64,000 nucleotides of DNA from Dipteris shenzhenensis (GCA_047967505.1 CM106541.1); one strand, 5' to 3'. Shown: positions 47,801 to 57,119, counted from the stretch's first letter. Notes: a model not told the origin generated them from the sequence alone. Numbers and translations are program-made.

Positions 47801-50800
47801 TTCTTGGAGGTGTTGTCCGTAGACTTCGTCTCCATAATACCAGTCGTATGCTGAAAGAACTTGCATTTGTTCTTTACACTCGTGTCGGTAACTGTGGTTG
47901 CTTTGGTACCGGCCATGGTATCATCGTATATGCGCGCATAAGTCATGGCCTCCTGCAACGTTGTGCATTTGTTGTTCTTTATCTGCAACTTGTAGGAGTC
48001 TGGCAAACCATCCACGAAGAAACCTAACAAGGTCACTGGATCCATCTTAGTGGCCCTGGTTTGCAGATCCCGAAATCTTTGAAGATAAACTTCAAAGGTC
48101 AAGTTTAATTTTGACATATCGAGGGCTTTGAGCTTGCCAACGATATCGTAATCATCCTCCTTCTTCAGGAACTCCTTCCTGAAAACCCCTTCAAAATCTG
48201 TCCAGGTATCGGGCTTAGGCTGGAGTTCCTTCCACCATAGCAATGCTTTACCTGACATGAACCCCGCTGCAAGCTGGATCTTCTTCTCATCTGGGTATGG
48301 GTGGAACTGGAAGTGTACCTGCCACTTGTGTAACCAAGTGTCAACTACTCTCTTCGTTCTAGACTTTTGGTTGCCCGGAAAAGGGTCTGGAGTTATATTC
48401 GGGCCTAGCACTGAAGCCATGGCATCCACATGCGTGAGTGCCTGTACAGTGCTAGCCAGAAGGGTGAGAGTTGCTTGAATCCCCTGGACTTGCTGTGTCA
48501 ACCCCGTTTGATTTGCATTGACCTGCTCGAATTTTCCATCTAGAGCAGTCGTAAATTCACTGAAGGCCTTTTTGGTTATCAGGTCATCATAGAGACCCTG
48601 ATCCTCCTCTCCCACAGGAGTGTAATCCAAATCCTGCTCTCCCATGGTGAACTCGGGATTTGCAGCATCAGACATGACTGAAATCTGATTTGAATACGAA
48701 CTGAGAGAAATAACTGACTGAACCGAAGCGAAAAGGAGAATGGAGCAGAGGAAAACCGTCCCAAGAGATGCTGACGGAAAGAGATGCCGAAAAACTGGCG
48801 AACTGGAAGCCCACGAATCCCGTAATTTCGTTGAACCCGCTACTCGATACACGTGCGAAATCCTGCGGTGGACAGCTGCTGACGTGGCTGTACGGTCTGC
48901 TGATGCAGGCCGTACAGGTGCTGACGGAGGCCGTACATGTGCTGACGGAGGCTGTACAGGTGCTGATGTGGCTGTACGGCGTCTGTACAGTCTGCAGGTA
49001 CAGGCGCGATGCAGGAGGTGCTGACGCAGGCAGAGTTCGCAGCAGCGGGTACCGTACGGATTGCGATGGCTGATGCAGGCAGCGTACGGCTGCTGACGCA
49101 GGCTGGTGCAGCTTGTACGGTGCTGTTGCAGGGCTGGCGCAGGTACGGACAGGCTGAAGCAGGCTGGAGCAGGCAGGCACGCAATTCGAGGGGCAGCTAC
49201 AAGGCACTTGGCGAGGCTGTGGGTGGGCTGATACCCTGCCCCATCTATATAGGGAGCAGGGCAGCCTTATTTGGAAGCCCTGCTTCCAAAAAAGGCCAAG
49301 CTCCCCCAGCTTTGGAGGGGGTGCTTTTTTCGAAAAAAGCACCCTCCACGCAGGCTGATCACAGCCTGTTCGCTGCCTTACTGTGCCTCTTCCTGCACCC
49401 GCCTGATCCCGTACAGCCTAGGCGTCACCTCTCCGCCTCCCTACGCAGCCTTTTCGCCTCTCTCTCCTATTTCTCTGCTCTCTCTCCAGCTTCCTACAGC
49501 CTTCTCTCCCTCCTTTCTTCTACCTTTTCCCTCACATCTGTCCACCCTTGCTAACCCAGGTACCCCAGCAGAAAACGCAGCAACAGATTTCGAATTTTGG
49601 GCACATACCTGGAGGAAAAATTCGTCAAAAATTCCCGCATCAGAAGTTCCTACCTCAGGAGTTGGCTCTGATACCAACTGACACGTCCCAGCACTCCTGA
49701 AACCCCTGATCTGCAAGCAAACCACACACAACGTCAGATACTGAGCAGGATGCTCACCACCCAACCATGACATCTACGGGATGTGATCCCGAATCAGAAG
49801 ATGTCCCCTCCGAGCCACGAGCTGAGCTACTGGCACGAACTCCCAATCAGATCTAAACCAGCCTGGTGTCCCATACCACCAGGTGGCGGTGTGAAGCCTT
49901 GGATCTGCCACTGGGCCTTGGGCTACGCTAAGATGCAGGCGCGCGTCCGCGACTCAATCCAGGATCAGACCTGGCACCTGGGAACGAAACTTGCTCCCAA
50001 CTGCACACTGAGAACTGAACCCCCTGGGCCTCTTTTATAGACTCGGGCCCCGAGCGCCAAAAATAGCGAAGACCTATAAATAGTTCGTACCCTTGCCACT
50101 CAACCCGAGAATCAAGCCTGCCTAGCTCTAAGCCTCCCCAGGCTAACCTGAGCTAGTCCTGTGTACCTAGTACACGTCAGATACTAATCCGTGCACATGA
50201 CACCGTTCCCCGTCCAAAGACCCAAAAAATCATACAAATCCCTTACCTCAGAGCCTTGAAATTTTAGAAATTGCCTCCAGCTAGAGATGGAAATTTGAAA
50301 GCCAGCCCCACTGCTTGCAGCCTCTTGTGCGCGCCCTTTCCACCTGTGCGCGCCTTCTTGCCGCGGCCTCCTGTTCGGCTGCCGTGTCGACCAGACCGTT
50401 GCATGCAGTACATTGCATAGCCCCCGTCCAGTATCCCGCACCTTCCGTTTCGCATGCCCCTCTGCTCGTGCACAGCCTTTACACGTGTCGCTCCACTCTT
50501 CTCTTGCCTTCCACGCAGCCTTCCTTCCATGGCTCTCTTCCGTGCAGCCTTCTCGTGCCGTCGCACCCTCTGCCCTGCACACTCTCTTGATGTTCTGGTG
50601 GTGGATCGTCGATGCTCTGATATCAAAGGTGAAGAACCAACTTTCTCAAGAATGCAAATGGGTGCAATGCTTGCAGAATTTGAATGCCGATTGGCCCTCC
50701 ATGGGAAAGAGCACCCTCGTGAGAGTACTCCGCTCTATTTCGACCTACATGCAAGGTGGGAGAGAGATGGCGGATGAATGCAAGGTGAATGAAGAATGCT

Positions 50801-53800
50801 ACGTGAGATTCACAATGAAAGGGTGATACCCTTTCATCAATGTTCCTTCAGATCACTCAAGTTCCATCTTCCCATTTACACCTATCCTTAGCCTATGACC
50901 CATGCATCTACCATTCAATGCACCTTAATGCACCCTTCCCTTCCTATTGCCCCTAGGACCTAGACACGTGTGTGCACATTTTTATTAATAGAATAAGTAT
51001 CACATGTTCAAATTTGATGCCGTCTGAAGCAATGGCTCCAGCCTGACTAGTCCTATCTATTGAGAAGATGATCCACCGCCATAACAAATCGGTCGGTGTC
51101 CATCATAAATACATATACATGTTACACCATTGGCATATAATATATAATAATAGTGATTTCTCTTGTCATGACAAGCTTGGGACTGGCCCGAAGTATTGAG
51201 CCTATGGCTTGGAGGTGAGCTGCTAGCTCAACCCTAATGAGCTTTTATTCTGCGATTGACTGAGTGATGATTGTAGCGCAAGGACTACACCCTACCGAGG
51301 TCAAAAGTGACTTGACGGTCAGGGGTGATACCTATTGAAGTTTCCTTGTTATCTTAGAAGCTTTTGGACATAAGGGGGAGGTGCAAATCTTGAAGCGCGT
51401 GGAAGCAGATGCTTTTGCCTGCCTAGCATTTTGAATGCATGTCGGAGAAACTTCACATGCAGGCACATGCTCTTGCTCAACACCATGTACCAAGTTAGGC
51501 TTGATGTTGTGCATGCATGCTTGCCCTTGGGGTTGTGTGCGTGTGCTAAGGTGTTTAAGTTTGCAAGCTCTGTTTGCATGTGTATGTATAGGCTAGAAAG
51601 CGATGCATGTGAAAAGGTTAGTGTGCATGTAACTTTTCAGTTGAGACTACCTTTCTTACAATATGCATGAGCACATGCATGGTGCATGTGCTACCATGCA
51701 TGTGTACTTTGCTAAAATATTAAAACTATACTTACAGGAAAAAGTATGCTTTACTTTTACACTCGAGTGGGCTTTAGTTCCTAATCCTTCTTTTATCCTT
51801 GTGGAAAAGCAAAGGTGGCTAATGCAAGGGCAGATTTGTGGCTTGCATGGGGCCTCCTTGCTTGTCAGGAATATAGAAGAGTTATCCAAAAAGTAGACCA
51901 TGCAAGTAATTTCCTTTTCAGGCCTTGGCCACGCATAGAGTGTGGCTTAATTACCTTTTTGATCTCAAAATCTATGAGTCCACTGTGTAGAACATGGCTG
52001 CTCCAATAGCATAGTCATTGACATCTGTTTCAATCACAAATGGTTTACAAGGATCCACTATTTGTAGGATAGGAGTTGCTGTAACCTCATGTGTTGTTTG
52101 AAACAACCATCTAGCTCATACTTATTGTACTTTCCTTTTCTGAGACCCTTTAGACAAATTTGATAGGGGTAATTGTATCTTAGCATAATTCATGACGTGA
52201 AAGTTTGACATGTACAAATCCGAGAAAGGATTCGACCTTGATAATTGTCCTTAAAATGAGCCACTCAAGCATGCACACTTGCATTTCTTGGCAAAGAATT
52301 GCTCTTCTCTAAGGATGGACAACACAATCCGTGGATTGCATCCATACTTAACAAGGGTGTTGCTATGACAAATCATGGATTTGCAAGTGTGATGCTGGGT
52401 CCAACGGTAACATCAAGAACTCATGTCGCCTAATTGTTTTTTATCTTATGGAAATACTTTGCTTCGCAAAGCCCATCGATGAGTTTGGGTAACGAATATT
52501 TGTTCTTAATGGTCGATTTATTGTCCATCTGAGGTATTATATATATTTTTTTAATGGTCAATTCCTTTTAGTCCCTGTAATCTGCATACAAGTGGAAAGT
52601 TATGTCTTTCTTCTTTACTTTTAAGAACTCATGTCACCTAATTGTTAATACTTTGCTCTGCAAAGCCCATCGATGAGATTGGGTAACGAATATTTGTTCT
52701 TAATGGTCGATTTATCATCCATCTGAGGTAATATATATTTATTCATAATGGTCAATTCATTTAAGTCCTTGTAATCTGCACACAAGTGCAAAGTTATGTC
52801 TTTCTTCTTTACTTTTAACTACTGTGCAGCCTGACAATTTACTAGGTCGAACCAATCAGAGGTATTCTTAAAGTTACTGGGCAATTTCATCCTCCTCGAT
52901 TGAATTTGTCTTGTACGGCTCCTTGAACATAGGTTGCGCACCAGATACAAATTCAATCTTATGATCAACACTGCCATGTCAATACTATAATATGTTAACA
53001 CTTCAACTATTTTGATCACACTGTTGAATATCATTGCACATTACTTCTTGCTTTTCATATTTGGGTACTCATCAAAGAAAATCCCTTCCATCCACTTAAA
53101 ATTTGATGGTAGGAGGTATTGCATTCATGTTTGTTTGAGGTTGCCCTTCGCTTGATGGGAAAAAATATTTTCAGTTCTATCGCATCTTCAAGTTCTTGTT
53201 TTTCTTTGGTCAGAGGTTCTGTCTTTTATAAATTTCTCCAAGTGTTGAATGAGTCAATAGGTAGCTTGATTTCTGCCAAGAAAAACTGCTTCTTTCAGTT
53301 GAGAAGTGCCGTAATACTTTAGTGCCCAGTTTACATATTAAACAGCAAGAGCCTTTTCCCCAGTGTGTGCAAATTCTGGTAAAGGAAGATATTCGGCTGA
53401 AGGTTTAGTTTGATGATGGACATAGGCTTACGATAGTTGGAATGTTAAACTAAAGGGCTGCTGTCTTTGGAGTCTATCTGCCTGCTCAAAGCTTGTCTTG
53501 CCAGTTAAGGATATATGTATTTACTAAGAGATCTTTTTGTATGATAAAACTGCACAAACTTTATTTTCTAAGCAGGCAGTTGATACTGAAAACAAGTGCT
53601 TTGATGGCAATGGTAATCCCACTGGGAATGCCTTTTGATGCTGTTGTATCATGACTGTGGGGACTTATTGGTTATGGTAGCTCTGTGTAGATATGCTGTG
53701 CTTTTTCTTTGTTAAGGGTTAGGCTAAGATGGGATTTAAGGTGGTTGAATGTGATATATGAAATGATCAACTGTTGATTCAGCTCGAGGCTTCAATGCAT

Positions 53801-54605
53801 CTATGCAAAAATTTCGTCATGGTAACAGTGCTAATTATACGTGGTTGTGTGCCTGTTAACAGTTTCAAGCACTGAGGAGCATGGTTCAAGCAAACCCCCA
53901 GATATTACAGGTTGACAACGTTAAGGTGTATTTAGCTGATATTAAAAGGTTAGGCAGGGGGGGCAGTTGTTAAGTATTTCAAACGTACTAAAGAGGGTTT
54001 TTTTGTACAGCCTATGTTACAGGAGCTTGGGAAGCAGAACCCTCAATTGCTGCGTTTGATAAATGATAATCAAGGAGAGTTCCTTCGATTGATAAATGAA
54101 CCAGGGGCTGAGGGTGCGGAAGGGTATGTAAAGAGTGACAGAAAGTTGTTTCATAATGTGATTAGTAGGTCTTTGCTTTGTATTTCATATGCAGTGCATC
54201 TCTTGCAGAGATCTCCTTGGGCAAATTGCTGGAGCAATGCCACAAATACCACAGGCAATCAATGTCACACCAGAAGAAAGAGAGGCTATTGAACGGGTAC
54301 ACTATTTGACAAAATTTCTGACGAGTTTTTGCATAGGGTTCATTTTTGCATAATTTGACTTTTTTACAGGCAAACTGAGGGTTTCAGATCACAAACAGAA
54401 TTGATGTCGTAAGAGCTGTTTAGGTATTTAAGTGATTTTTTATGAAGACTTCTCATAAAGTATCTTCATATTTTTTGTTGTTGTCCAGCTTGAAGCCTTG
54501 GGATTCGATCGAGCCCGTGTCATAGAAGCATTCCTTGCCTGTGACAGAAATGAGCAGCTAGCTGCTAACTTTCTTCTCGAGAATGCTCCTGACTTTGAAG
54601 ATTGA
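32813..54605 (+). CDS. RAD23: Ubiquitin receptor RAD23 (12 exons)
   Basis: Exons: 32813-32878, 33385-33546, 34056-34106, 34242-34321, 34414-34461, 34969-35146, 35243-35446, 35586-35648, 53863-53910, 54011-54123, 54209-54296, 54489-54605. All introns are GT-AG and phases agree, giving 405 residues plus TGA, normal for plant RAD23. Residues 1-76 are a ubiquitin-like domain ([17 protein letters not shown]...), about 152-195 UBA1 ([19 protein letters not shown]), about 275-332 the STI1/XPC-binding region (LRTNPQ...[16 protein letters not shown]) and 368-405 UBA2 ([19 protein letters not shown]). Pro/Ala-rich linkers separate them. RAD23 carries ubiquitinated proteins to the proteasome through its UBL and stabilises XPC/RAD4 in nucleotide-excision repair, in nucleus and cytosol. 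Intron 8 is 18.2 kb and full of LTR elements, yet no exon is damaged. Plants often have several RAD23 paralogues; I cannot say which this is. Confidence 0.95.
33914..34065 (+). repeat. Duplicated 3' splice site region before RAD23 exon 3
   Basis: The string TTTCTAGAACAAAGCGA, spanning the exon 3 acceptor, occurs at 33964-33980 and again at the used site around 34056. Preceding sequences (GCATGTTCCTTTGCT...ACTCATTCTA) are duplicated as well. Using the upstream acceptor would give an in-frame TGA after 11 codons. Confidence 0.8.
35810..36215. repeat. Intron block repeated in the insert at 41605-42281
   Basis: The stretch from GATGCTCGTCTCAGAGAGAC to GGATTTATCTAG matches 41845-42281 with moderate divergence, including GGATGCTCAAGTATGTGTGG and TGATGGAGTTT. 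This may be another copy of the same non-coding element. Confidence 0.7.
36530..36800 (-). pseudogene. gypsy RNase H C-terminus relic (distal half of a split pol)
   Basis: The minus strand reads [15 protein letters not shown], then [10 protein letters not shown] and [16 protein letters not shown], the usual DHQALxYLVNK...RW-LLLQEFD...ADHLSR order at the end of Ty3/gypsy RNase H. Several stops interrupt it. Together with the RT and early RNase H relic at about 51960-53000 on the same strand it looks like one old pol split by later insertions. Confidence 0.6.
37350..37650. repeat. Direct repeat with LTR-like edge, copy 1
   Basis: Matches 39360-39665. CCACAAGGGGG|TGTTGGATG at about 37401-37420 looks like a polypurine tract followed by an LTR start. 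Each copy includes sequence before the tract, so both resemble element 3' ends rather than the two LTRs of one element. The region ends near CCCGCACC. Confidence 0.5.
37660..39350. other. Intronic DNA without recognised gene
   Basis: Plus-strand ORFs at 38047-38381 and minus ORFs at 38231-38524 overlap and show no family motif. It may be the non-coding body of an LTR element bounded by the repeats on each side. Confidence 0.4.
39360..39665. repeat. Direct repeat with LTR-like edge, copy 2
   Basis: Second copy of the 37350-37650 block, again with CCACAAGGGGG|TGTTGGATG at about 39414-39432. Confidence 0.5.
39944..40512 (-). repeat. LTR of outer gypsy element (3' LTR)
   Basis: 569 bp; ends TG/CA in the minus-strand sense. 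It differs from its partner mainly by a roughly 25-bp segment near 40470-40490 (AATGTCTACTAATCACGG) absent on the right. Confidence 0.88.
41041..43170 (-). pseudogene. gypsy gag, broken by duplication, frameshift and insertion
   Basis: Minus-strand reading starts [20 protein letters not shown] at 43170. A 176-bp tandem duplication (42815-42990 / 42991-43166) shifts the frame, then gag continues with [19 protein letters not shown] (retrotransposon gag family, near 42560). After another shift near 42400 comes [20 protein letters not shown]. At 42281 a foreign insert begins. Gag resumes at 41604 with [14 protein letters not shown] and ends with a short CCHC-like GHPWHKCP near 41230. The order is that of plant Ty3/gypsy Gag. 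No protease or RT follows. Confidence 0.8.
41605..42281. mobile_element. 676-bp insert with terminal direct repeats, in gypsy gag
   Basis: Flanked by near-identical 14-bp strings CCTCGACCTTTCCT (41591-41604) and CCTCAACCTTTCCT (42282-42295), so it looks like a real insertion. Its first 117 bp (from GATGCGTGATGGAG to ATCTAGGTATATG) recur as its last 115 bp. It has no ORF. A TRIM-like miniature is one reading, but 14-bp duplications are more typical of target-primed retroposition, and no PBS is evident. Confidence 0.6.
43581..44104 (-). repeat. Chromovirus 3' LTR
   Basis: In the minus-strand sense it runs TGTCATGTGCACGG to GGACGTGTCA. It contains the box TATAAAAG (RC of 43934-43941). Confidence 0.93.
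44118..45842 (-). CDS. Chromovirus pol C-terminal part (RNase H, integrase, chromodomain)
   Basis: 574 residues open from the first Met after a frameshift; the true frame enters further right, near 45926. Order: RNase H end ([17 protein letters not shown]), integrase zinc finger [14 protein letters not shown]...GCRVCQ, catalytic core with MDFITG, NDRDSKF and the glutamate in GSTEKVNQ, then [11 protein letters not shown] and a chromodomain ([14 protein letters not shown]...[14 protein letters not shown]). All three integrase acidic residues are visible. Antisense to RAD23. Confidence 0.92.
   Translation of the reverse strand: METLLVGSKFLVLTDHQSIKYVCDGSELRGRKARWAELMQDFDFEIRYRKGSLNSVADALSRVKFVNALSFTEISSDLFQSLRGLYATDSHFSSYWQRVQDGSSMVDQDSGIVPPIVQAAGGQWMIRNGLLFRNEKICVPDVSDLKSKILWECHDAPSAGHPGIHRTLSLVKHTFYWPKMRAFIENYVVGCRVCQVTKAERLRSAGLLQPLQIPSNKWESISMDFITGLSRTRKGHDSIWVIVNRLKKMARFLPTRTTISAVQLAHEFVDHLFKLYGLPSDIVNDRDSKFTSNFWTLVFEKLETTLSMSSSDHAQSDGSTEKVNQLVEDMLRAYVSKRQSSWEDYLPMIEFAYNSAKHSSTGYSPFMLMYGFQPKSPVMVGLKGIQNDAAKNFLLDMQEMLQFAKESIRSAQDRDRFYANRHRSPREFSEGTMVYLRIPKESKSLSTGLVPKLSPRYCGPFKVIKRIGPVAYRLELPPDVKVHPVFHVSRLKEVLGADDQLVSPHEIIEVTDLTFIPHELECILEFRERQIRNRTITEYKIKWKDRVEEDATWETLQNLQRTFPDFLTNSRVSS
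45846..46533 (-). CDS. Chromovirus RT C-terminal part and RNase H start
   Basis: Continues the polyprotein after the frameshift near 46535: [15 protein letters not shown], the catalytic [13 protein letters not shown] (near 46400) and the thumb [10 protein letters not shown], then [21 protein letters not shown] of RNase H. A one-base loss near 45926, in GCTCTATTCC, throws the end out of frame, with the correct frame ([20 protein letters not shown]) continuing into the next block. Confidence 0.88.
46534..48675 (-). CDS. Chromovirus Gag-protease-RT N-terminal part
   Basis: The frame is open from 48852, but the Met at 48675 (MSDAANPEF) follows the leader and is the likely Gag start. Gag shows the W-K-E-L and F-KEFL patterns and a CCHC knuckle [14 protein letters not shown] near 47720. 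Protease has FDPGSSHNF, with proline where DTGS/DSGS is usual. RT begins with [14 protein letters not shown] and [20 protein letters not shown]. Translation stops at 46534 through a 7-base insertion next to TTCCGGAAT that breaks RTAF-RYGHYEF. Gag-Pol in one frame is normal for chromoviruses. Confidence 0.92.
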   Translation of the reverse strand: MSDAANPEFTMGEQDLDYTPVGEEDQGLYDDLITKKAFSEFTTALDGKFEQVNANQTGLTQQVQGIQATLTLLASTVQALTHVDAMASVLGPNITPDPFPGNQKSRTKRVVDTWLHKWQVHFQFHPYPDEKKIQLAAGFMSGKALLWWKELQPKPDTWTDFEGVFRKEFLKKEDDYDIVGKLKALDMSKLNLTFEVYLQRFRDLQTRATKMDPVTLLGFFVDGLPDSYKLQIKNNKCTTLQEAMTYARIYDDTMAGTKATTVTDTSVKNKCKFFQHTTGIMETKSTDNTSKKNLTPAKNDKARFLHTLRLKKEERCFYCEERGHTKNECPKRKNQKLVLGPKLQAGPRTAAKGANQVTMTGISVNVITCPLSCNCTFNTSLFGSHDLFRVYGEVMDQQVHILFDPGSSHNFVNYKFVQKMGLSTVPSDHTYEVQLPAGKQFWDRKVEALPIRIQAYTGALTCYVMHLEHVDLLIGIEWFKTHNIQIGWTEHTLSFVDKDTQFCIQCDKIPSSQGPIVSAMQLQNILNNSQYDVYQCVLIPLSSFVVSVINKNELSVFEHRELRMLLDNFKDVFPAQLPEDLPLARAVDHRIDLVPGAQPISVPPYRMSQVEEDELALQLQDYLNMGYIRPSKSPWGAPVLLRKKKDSSWRMCIDYKRLNKVTIKNRYPLPRSDDLIDRLAGANYFTKIDLRTGYHQIRIYAKHIDRTAFRNPN
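48676..49663 (-). other. Chromovirus leader with minisatellite and hairpin
   Basis: 988 bp between PBS and Gag. Around 48885-49155 there is a degenerate repeat of a roughly 20-bp GGCTGTACAGGTGCTGACG unit. At about 49318-49346 a long perfect stem of the type GGGTGCTTTTTT / AAAAAAGCACCC could form. The 224-residue ORF here (48668-49342) translates the repeat and is not in the Gag frame. Packaging or dimerisation signals usually lie in such leaders; role inferred. Confidence 0.7.
49679..50202 (-). repeat. Chromovirus 5' LTR
   Basis: Same length as its partner; TATAAAAG box at RC of 50032-50039, about 160 bp from the outer (right) edge. Confidence 0.93.
50203..50627 (-). other. Leader of the outer gypsy element
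   Basis: Lies between the PBS at 50614-50627 and the chromovirus insertion site. Overlapping ORFs on both strands (50184-50626 region) show no known motif; the stretch is CT-rich on the plus strand. Confidence 0.5.
50628..51173 (-). repeat. LTR of outer gypsy element (5' LTR)
   Basis: 546 bp; ends CATGACA before AGCTT. Its inner edge reads GGTGAAG instead of TGTGAAG, a base change at the LTR boundary. Confidence 0.88.
51179..51950. other. Intronic DNA flanking the nested elements
   Basis: No gene. 51395-51660 resembles 39720-39890 on the other side of the outer element (GCATGCATGCTTGCC, GTGCATGTAACTTTTCAGTT), indicating an older direct repeat around the insertion. Confidence 0.5.
51960..53000 (-). 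pseudogene. gypsy RT / RNase H relic (proximal half of a split pol)
   Basis: Reading right to left: weak RT N-terminus (EED/IQ and [16 protein letters not shown] near 52800), then near 52060 the clear RNase H start [28 protein letters not shown]. Many stops. A roughly 200-bp segment (52420-52620) is tandemly repeated at 52620-52815. Extent to the right is uncertain. Confidence 0.6.
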
Positions 54606-55060
54606 CATACTTGTGGAAGACAAATGGGTCTTCAGTGCAGCAATTCTGTCCGAAGTTTGCGTTTTACTTATGAAAAATCTGTCTATGGATTCCAGTCACC
54701 ATTTAACAGGGGTTTTTCAATCTGAGAAGTATCGAAGCTGTTGATGAAGACCTTTATGTGCCTTATTTGGAGGATCATTTTTCACAGTAAGCATTCATTG
54801 GGCGACCCTTGTTAGGTAGAGACTGGGTCAGTTTGAACCTGCTATTGTTTCCTTTTTATGTTTGATACATATTGTGTCTTTGTAATGTCCAGTAGGTAAC
54901 AAGAAAGTTGCGGTTGAAAGGCATAGCTTCCCTGGCAATTCCTTATGTAGATGCGGTATCAGTTTGAGATTTTAGTGAGCGGGATGGTGTTTGATAAACC
55001 TTCTGTAATGAAATGACTTGTGTAAGGCTGAGTTGCTCTTTAGGATGTATTCTTTCCAAG
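54606..55060 (+). other. Probable RAD23 3' UTR
   Basis: AT-rich, GT-rich sequence after the stop, with no ORF. Plausible near-upstream poly(A) elements (TGTAATGAAATG) lie near 55000. The cleavage site is not determinable. Confidence 0.45.
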
Positions 55061-55581
55061 CTGTCTCGAAAAAATTTCCTTGGAAAGAGAATTTGCAATG
55101 GTTTGGATGCAAATTGACTAATGGTGGAAGCTGTCTGCTATTCTACATTTTGATATACATTGTTGGATTTGCTGGTGCTTCCTGAAATTGCAAATTTTAG
55201 TTTGTGATTTGTTTCTTGTACTATTCTGTGTCCCCTGCCCCTTCCCTCTTGTATTTGTAAGGGTCTTACAGGACCCTGTGACAAATAGGCCCCTCTAAAT
55301 GTAACAAGAGTGCACACGCGCATGTGGCCACTACCTCCCAGTATGATGGTAAAGCAAGTGCTTTTGGACGCAAAGACGAAATCGAAGTATTTTTGGGGTA
55401 TTAATAGGAAATTTTTGTAGCATGAAACTCAGTTAATTTTAAAAAATTATATATCAAAAGAGTTTCAATCCTCCACTAGAGCACTCCCTCTATGGAGGCA
55501 GTGCTAACAAATATGGATAAATGGGGCTAAAGGCACATGCTGTTGGGATATAGGGTCACTATCTCGGGAGACCCCAAATGA

Positions 55582-56052
55582 GGGTATGGGGCTGCTAATT
55601 TTCATTGGAGTTGTCATAAGGGCACAAGAATGTGCTACATGGGAAGGATTTGAGAGGAGAGGGTAGTCATATGGGTGAGCACCTTGCTATGCATGGACAG
55701 CCATGTGGGCAGCATTAAAGGGGCCGTACAAAGATGGATCAATTGGCCTTAACAACCAAGTTGGGGCAGGGAATGAAGGCTTGGTCAGCCCCTATATCTG
55801 GTTAGCTAGGGGCTGTGTGGGTGCTAGGGTATGGGGCTGCTAACTTTCATTCTAGAAGATAGACAGGGCTGTGATAATAAGGGCGTTACATGGGAAGATT
55901 TGAGAAAGGAGAGGTATGAGCAAGCACCTCGCTATGCATGGACAGCCATGTGGGCTGCATCAACAAAGATGGATCAACTGGGCTTAACAACCAAGTTGGG
56001 GCAGCTTGGTCAGCCCCCTAGATCTGGTTAGCTAGGGGCTGGGTGGGTGCTG
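55582..56052. repeat. 245-bp tandem duplication
   Basis: GGGTATGGGGCTGCTAA begins each copy (55582 and 55827). Both contain TATGCATGGACAGCCATGTGG and CAACCAAGTTGGGGCAG. The second copy is slightly shorter. No conserved ORF. Confidence 0.85.
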
Positions 56053-56827
56053 GAATGGACTAGATCATCAGGCCATCCCTTCAAGAATAATGTGACGGAG
56101 GGTAGCAGCCCTCATCCTATAAATAGGAGTCTTGATTTCTTAACCAAGGCTCTGAGACTTTAAGTGGCCAAGGAGGAGACACAATTTAAGAACAAAAACT
56201 GATCAAGGGTTGGTTATAGTTTTACCAGAGTAGGGCATGGACCAGCCTTACCCACCTCGTGCATCAATCAACATACTCACTCTCACGTAAGACTTTTGAT
56301 AGAGGCACAAGCTACAAAATTTATGTAAGAGAGACAAACAACACATTAGAGAGGAAAGTTTTGGATTTTGCCCAGTCAATCATTGCTGGAGTGGAGGGTA
56401 ATTGTTCTTGAAAGATCTTGTGGCTTAATACTGAGATAACATTCTAGTAGTCTCACGGCACTGTCTTGTTTAAAATTATAACTTTTGTAAAAAACTCATA
56501 CCAGCAATTTAAGTTGTCTTGGAATGAGCTTGATTAGAGTTATGGGTGTTTTACTGTTGTAAAAACAAATAGAATGCACTCCTAACTTGTTTTACTGTTG
56601 TATAAAATGCGCTACTAACTTGTTTAATGCGCTACTAACTTGTTTTTACTGTCATATAATATAACTCGTAACTTTTTTGAGCTCAAAGGCAACCTTCATG
56701 ATATTAATCGGTATCATGGAAAGTTTTGGAAATGATGTTTCGTCTAAGACATGAATTGAACTCTATTCCATGCATGAGCATCATGCTGTTTTCCAATATG
56801 CTGAAAATACAAGAGAGAGTGATTCGT

Positions 56828-56890
<63 letters not shown>

Positions 56891-57100
56891 CATTAATACA
56901 TTAGAAACTCTAACCAAGGGAGTACATGGGGAGCTCATAGCTAGTTCAAGAAGTGAGAGGAGGGCTCCTTTTCTAGATACTTCATTACTCTTCATCCAGT
57001 TATTTTTGTCATATGTAGATTTATTTCCTCATCGATCACACAAGCTCCTATGTAATATGTTCTTATTCATTACCTTCTACTTAGTGACTTATTCCAAAGT
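56053..57100. other. Intergenic DNA with a GA microsatellite
   Basis: Nothing coding was seen. A perfect (GA)n tract of about 60 bp lies at 56827-56886, and CGCTACTAACTTGTTT is repeated near 56610-56645. Confidence 0.6.
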
Positions 57101-57119
57101 CTTCCCTTGGTATCTACAA

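Larger units (their letters stand above)
43581..50202 (-). mobile_element. Ty3/gypsy chromovirus, near-intact, nested
   Basis: Two 524-bp LTRs (43581-44104, 49679-50202) with about 10 differences counted by eye, mostly transitions. The minus-strand PBS GTTGGTATCAGAGCC lies at 49664-49678. The polypurine tract, RC of 44105-44122, contains AGAGGAGGGGGAGTA. Flanks TCGTT (left) and CCGTT (right) are a 5-bp target duplication with one mismatch. Gag, protease, RT, RNase H, integrase and a C-terminal chromodomain are all present in the right order, with two frameshifts. The chromodomain typically guides integration to marked chromatin. Confidence 0.93.
39944..51173 (-). mobile_element. Gag-only gypsy-type LTR element, host of a nested chromovirus
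   Basis: LTRs at 39944-40512 and 50628-51173 in the same orientation. The minus-strand form begins TGTCATGACAAG and ends CTTCACA, and a perfect target duplication AGCTT flanks it (39939-39943 and 51174-51178). The minus-strand 5' LTR is on the right, followed by the PBS TGATATCAGAGC (50614-50627). The 3' LTR is preceded by the polypurine tract AAGCAAGAGGGGG (RC of 40513-40525). The internal region encodes only gag; no pol fits in the remaining 500 bp. It is interrupted by 43581-50202 and 41605-42281. Confidence 0.85.
35649..53862 (+). other. RAD23 intron 8 (18.2 kb), nest of LTR elements
   Basis: Donor CAG|GTATGC, acceptor GTTAACAG|TTTC. It contains antisense gypsy pol relics at both sides, two LTR elements one inside the other, a terminal-repeat insert, and duplicated non-coding blocks (35810-36215 with 41845-42281; about 37350-37650 with 39360-39665). 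Confidence 0.9.

Noticed and set aside
47173-48027. Plus-strand ORFs of 118-138 residues
   Set aside because: Antisense to chromovirus gag-protease, whose motifs fix the true strand.
48668-49342. 224-residue minus-strand ORF upstream of chromovirus Gag
   Set aside because: Different frame from Gag and made of translated leader minisatellite (TASVSTC-like repeats).
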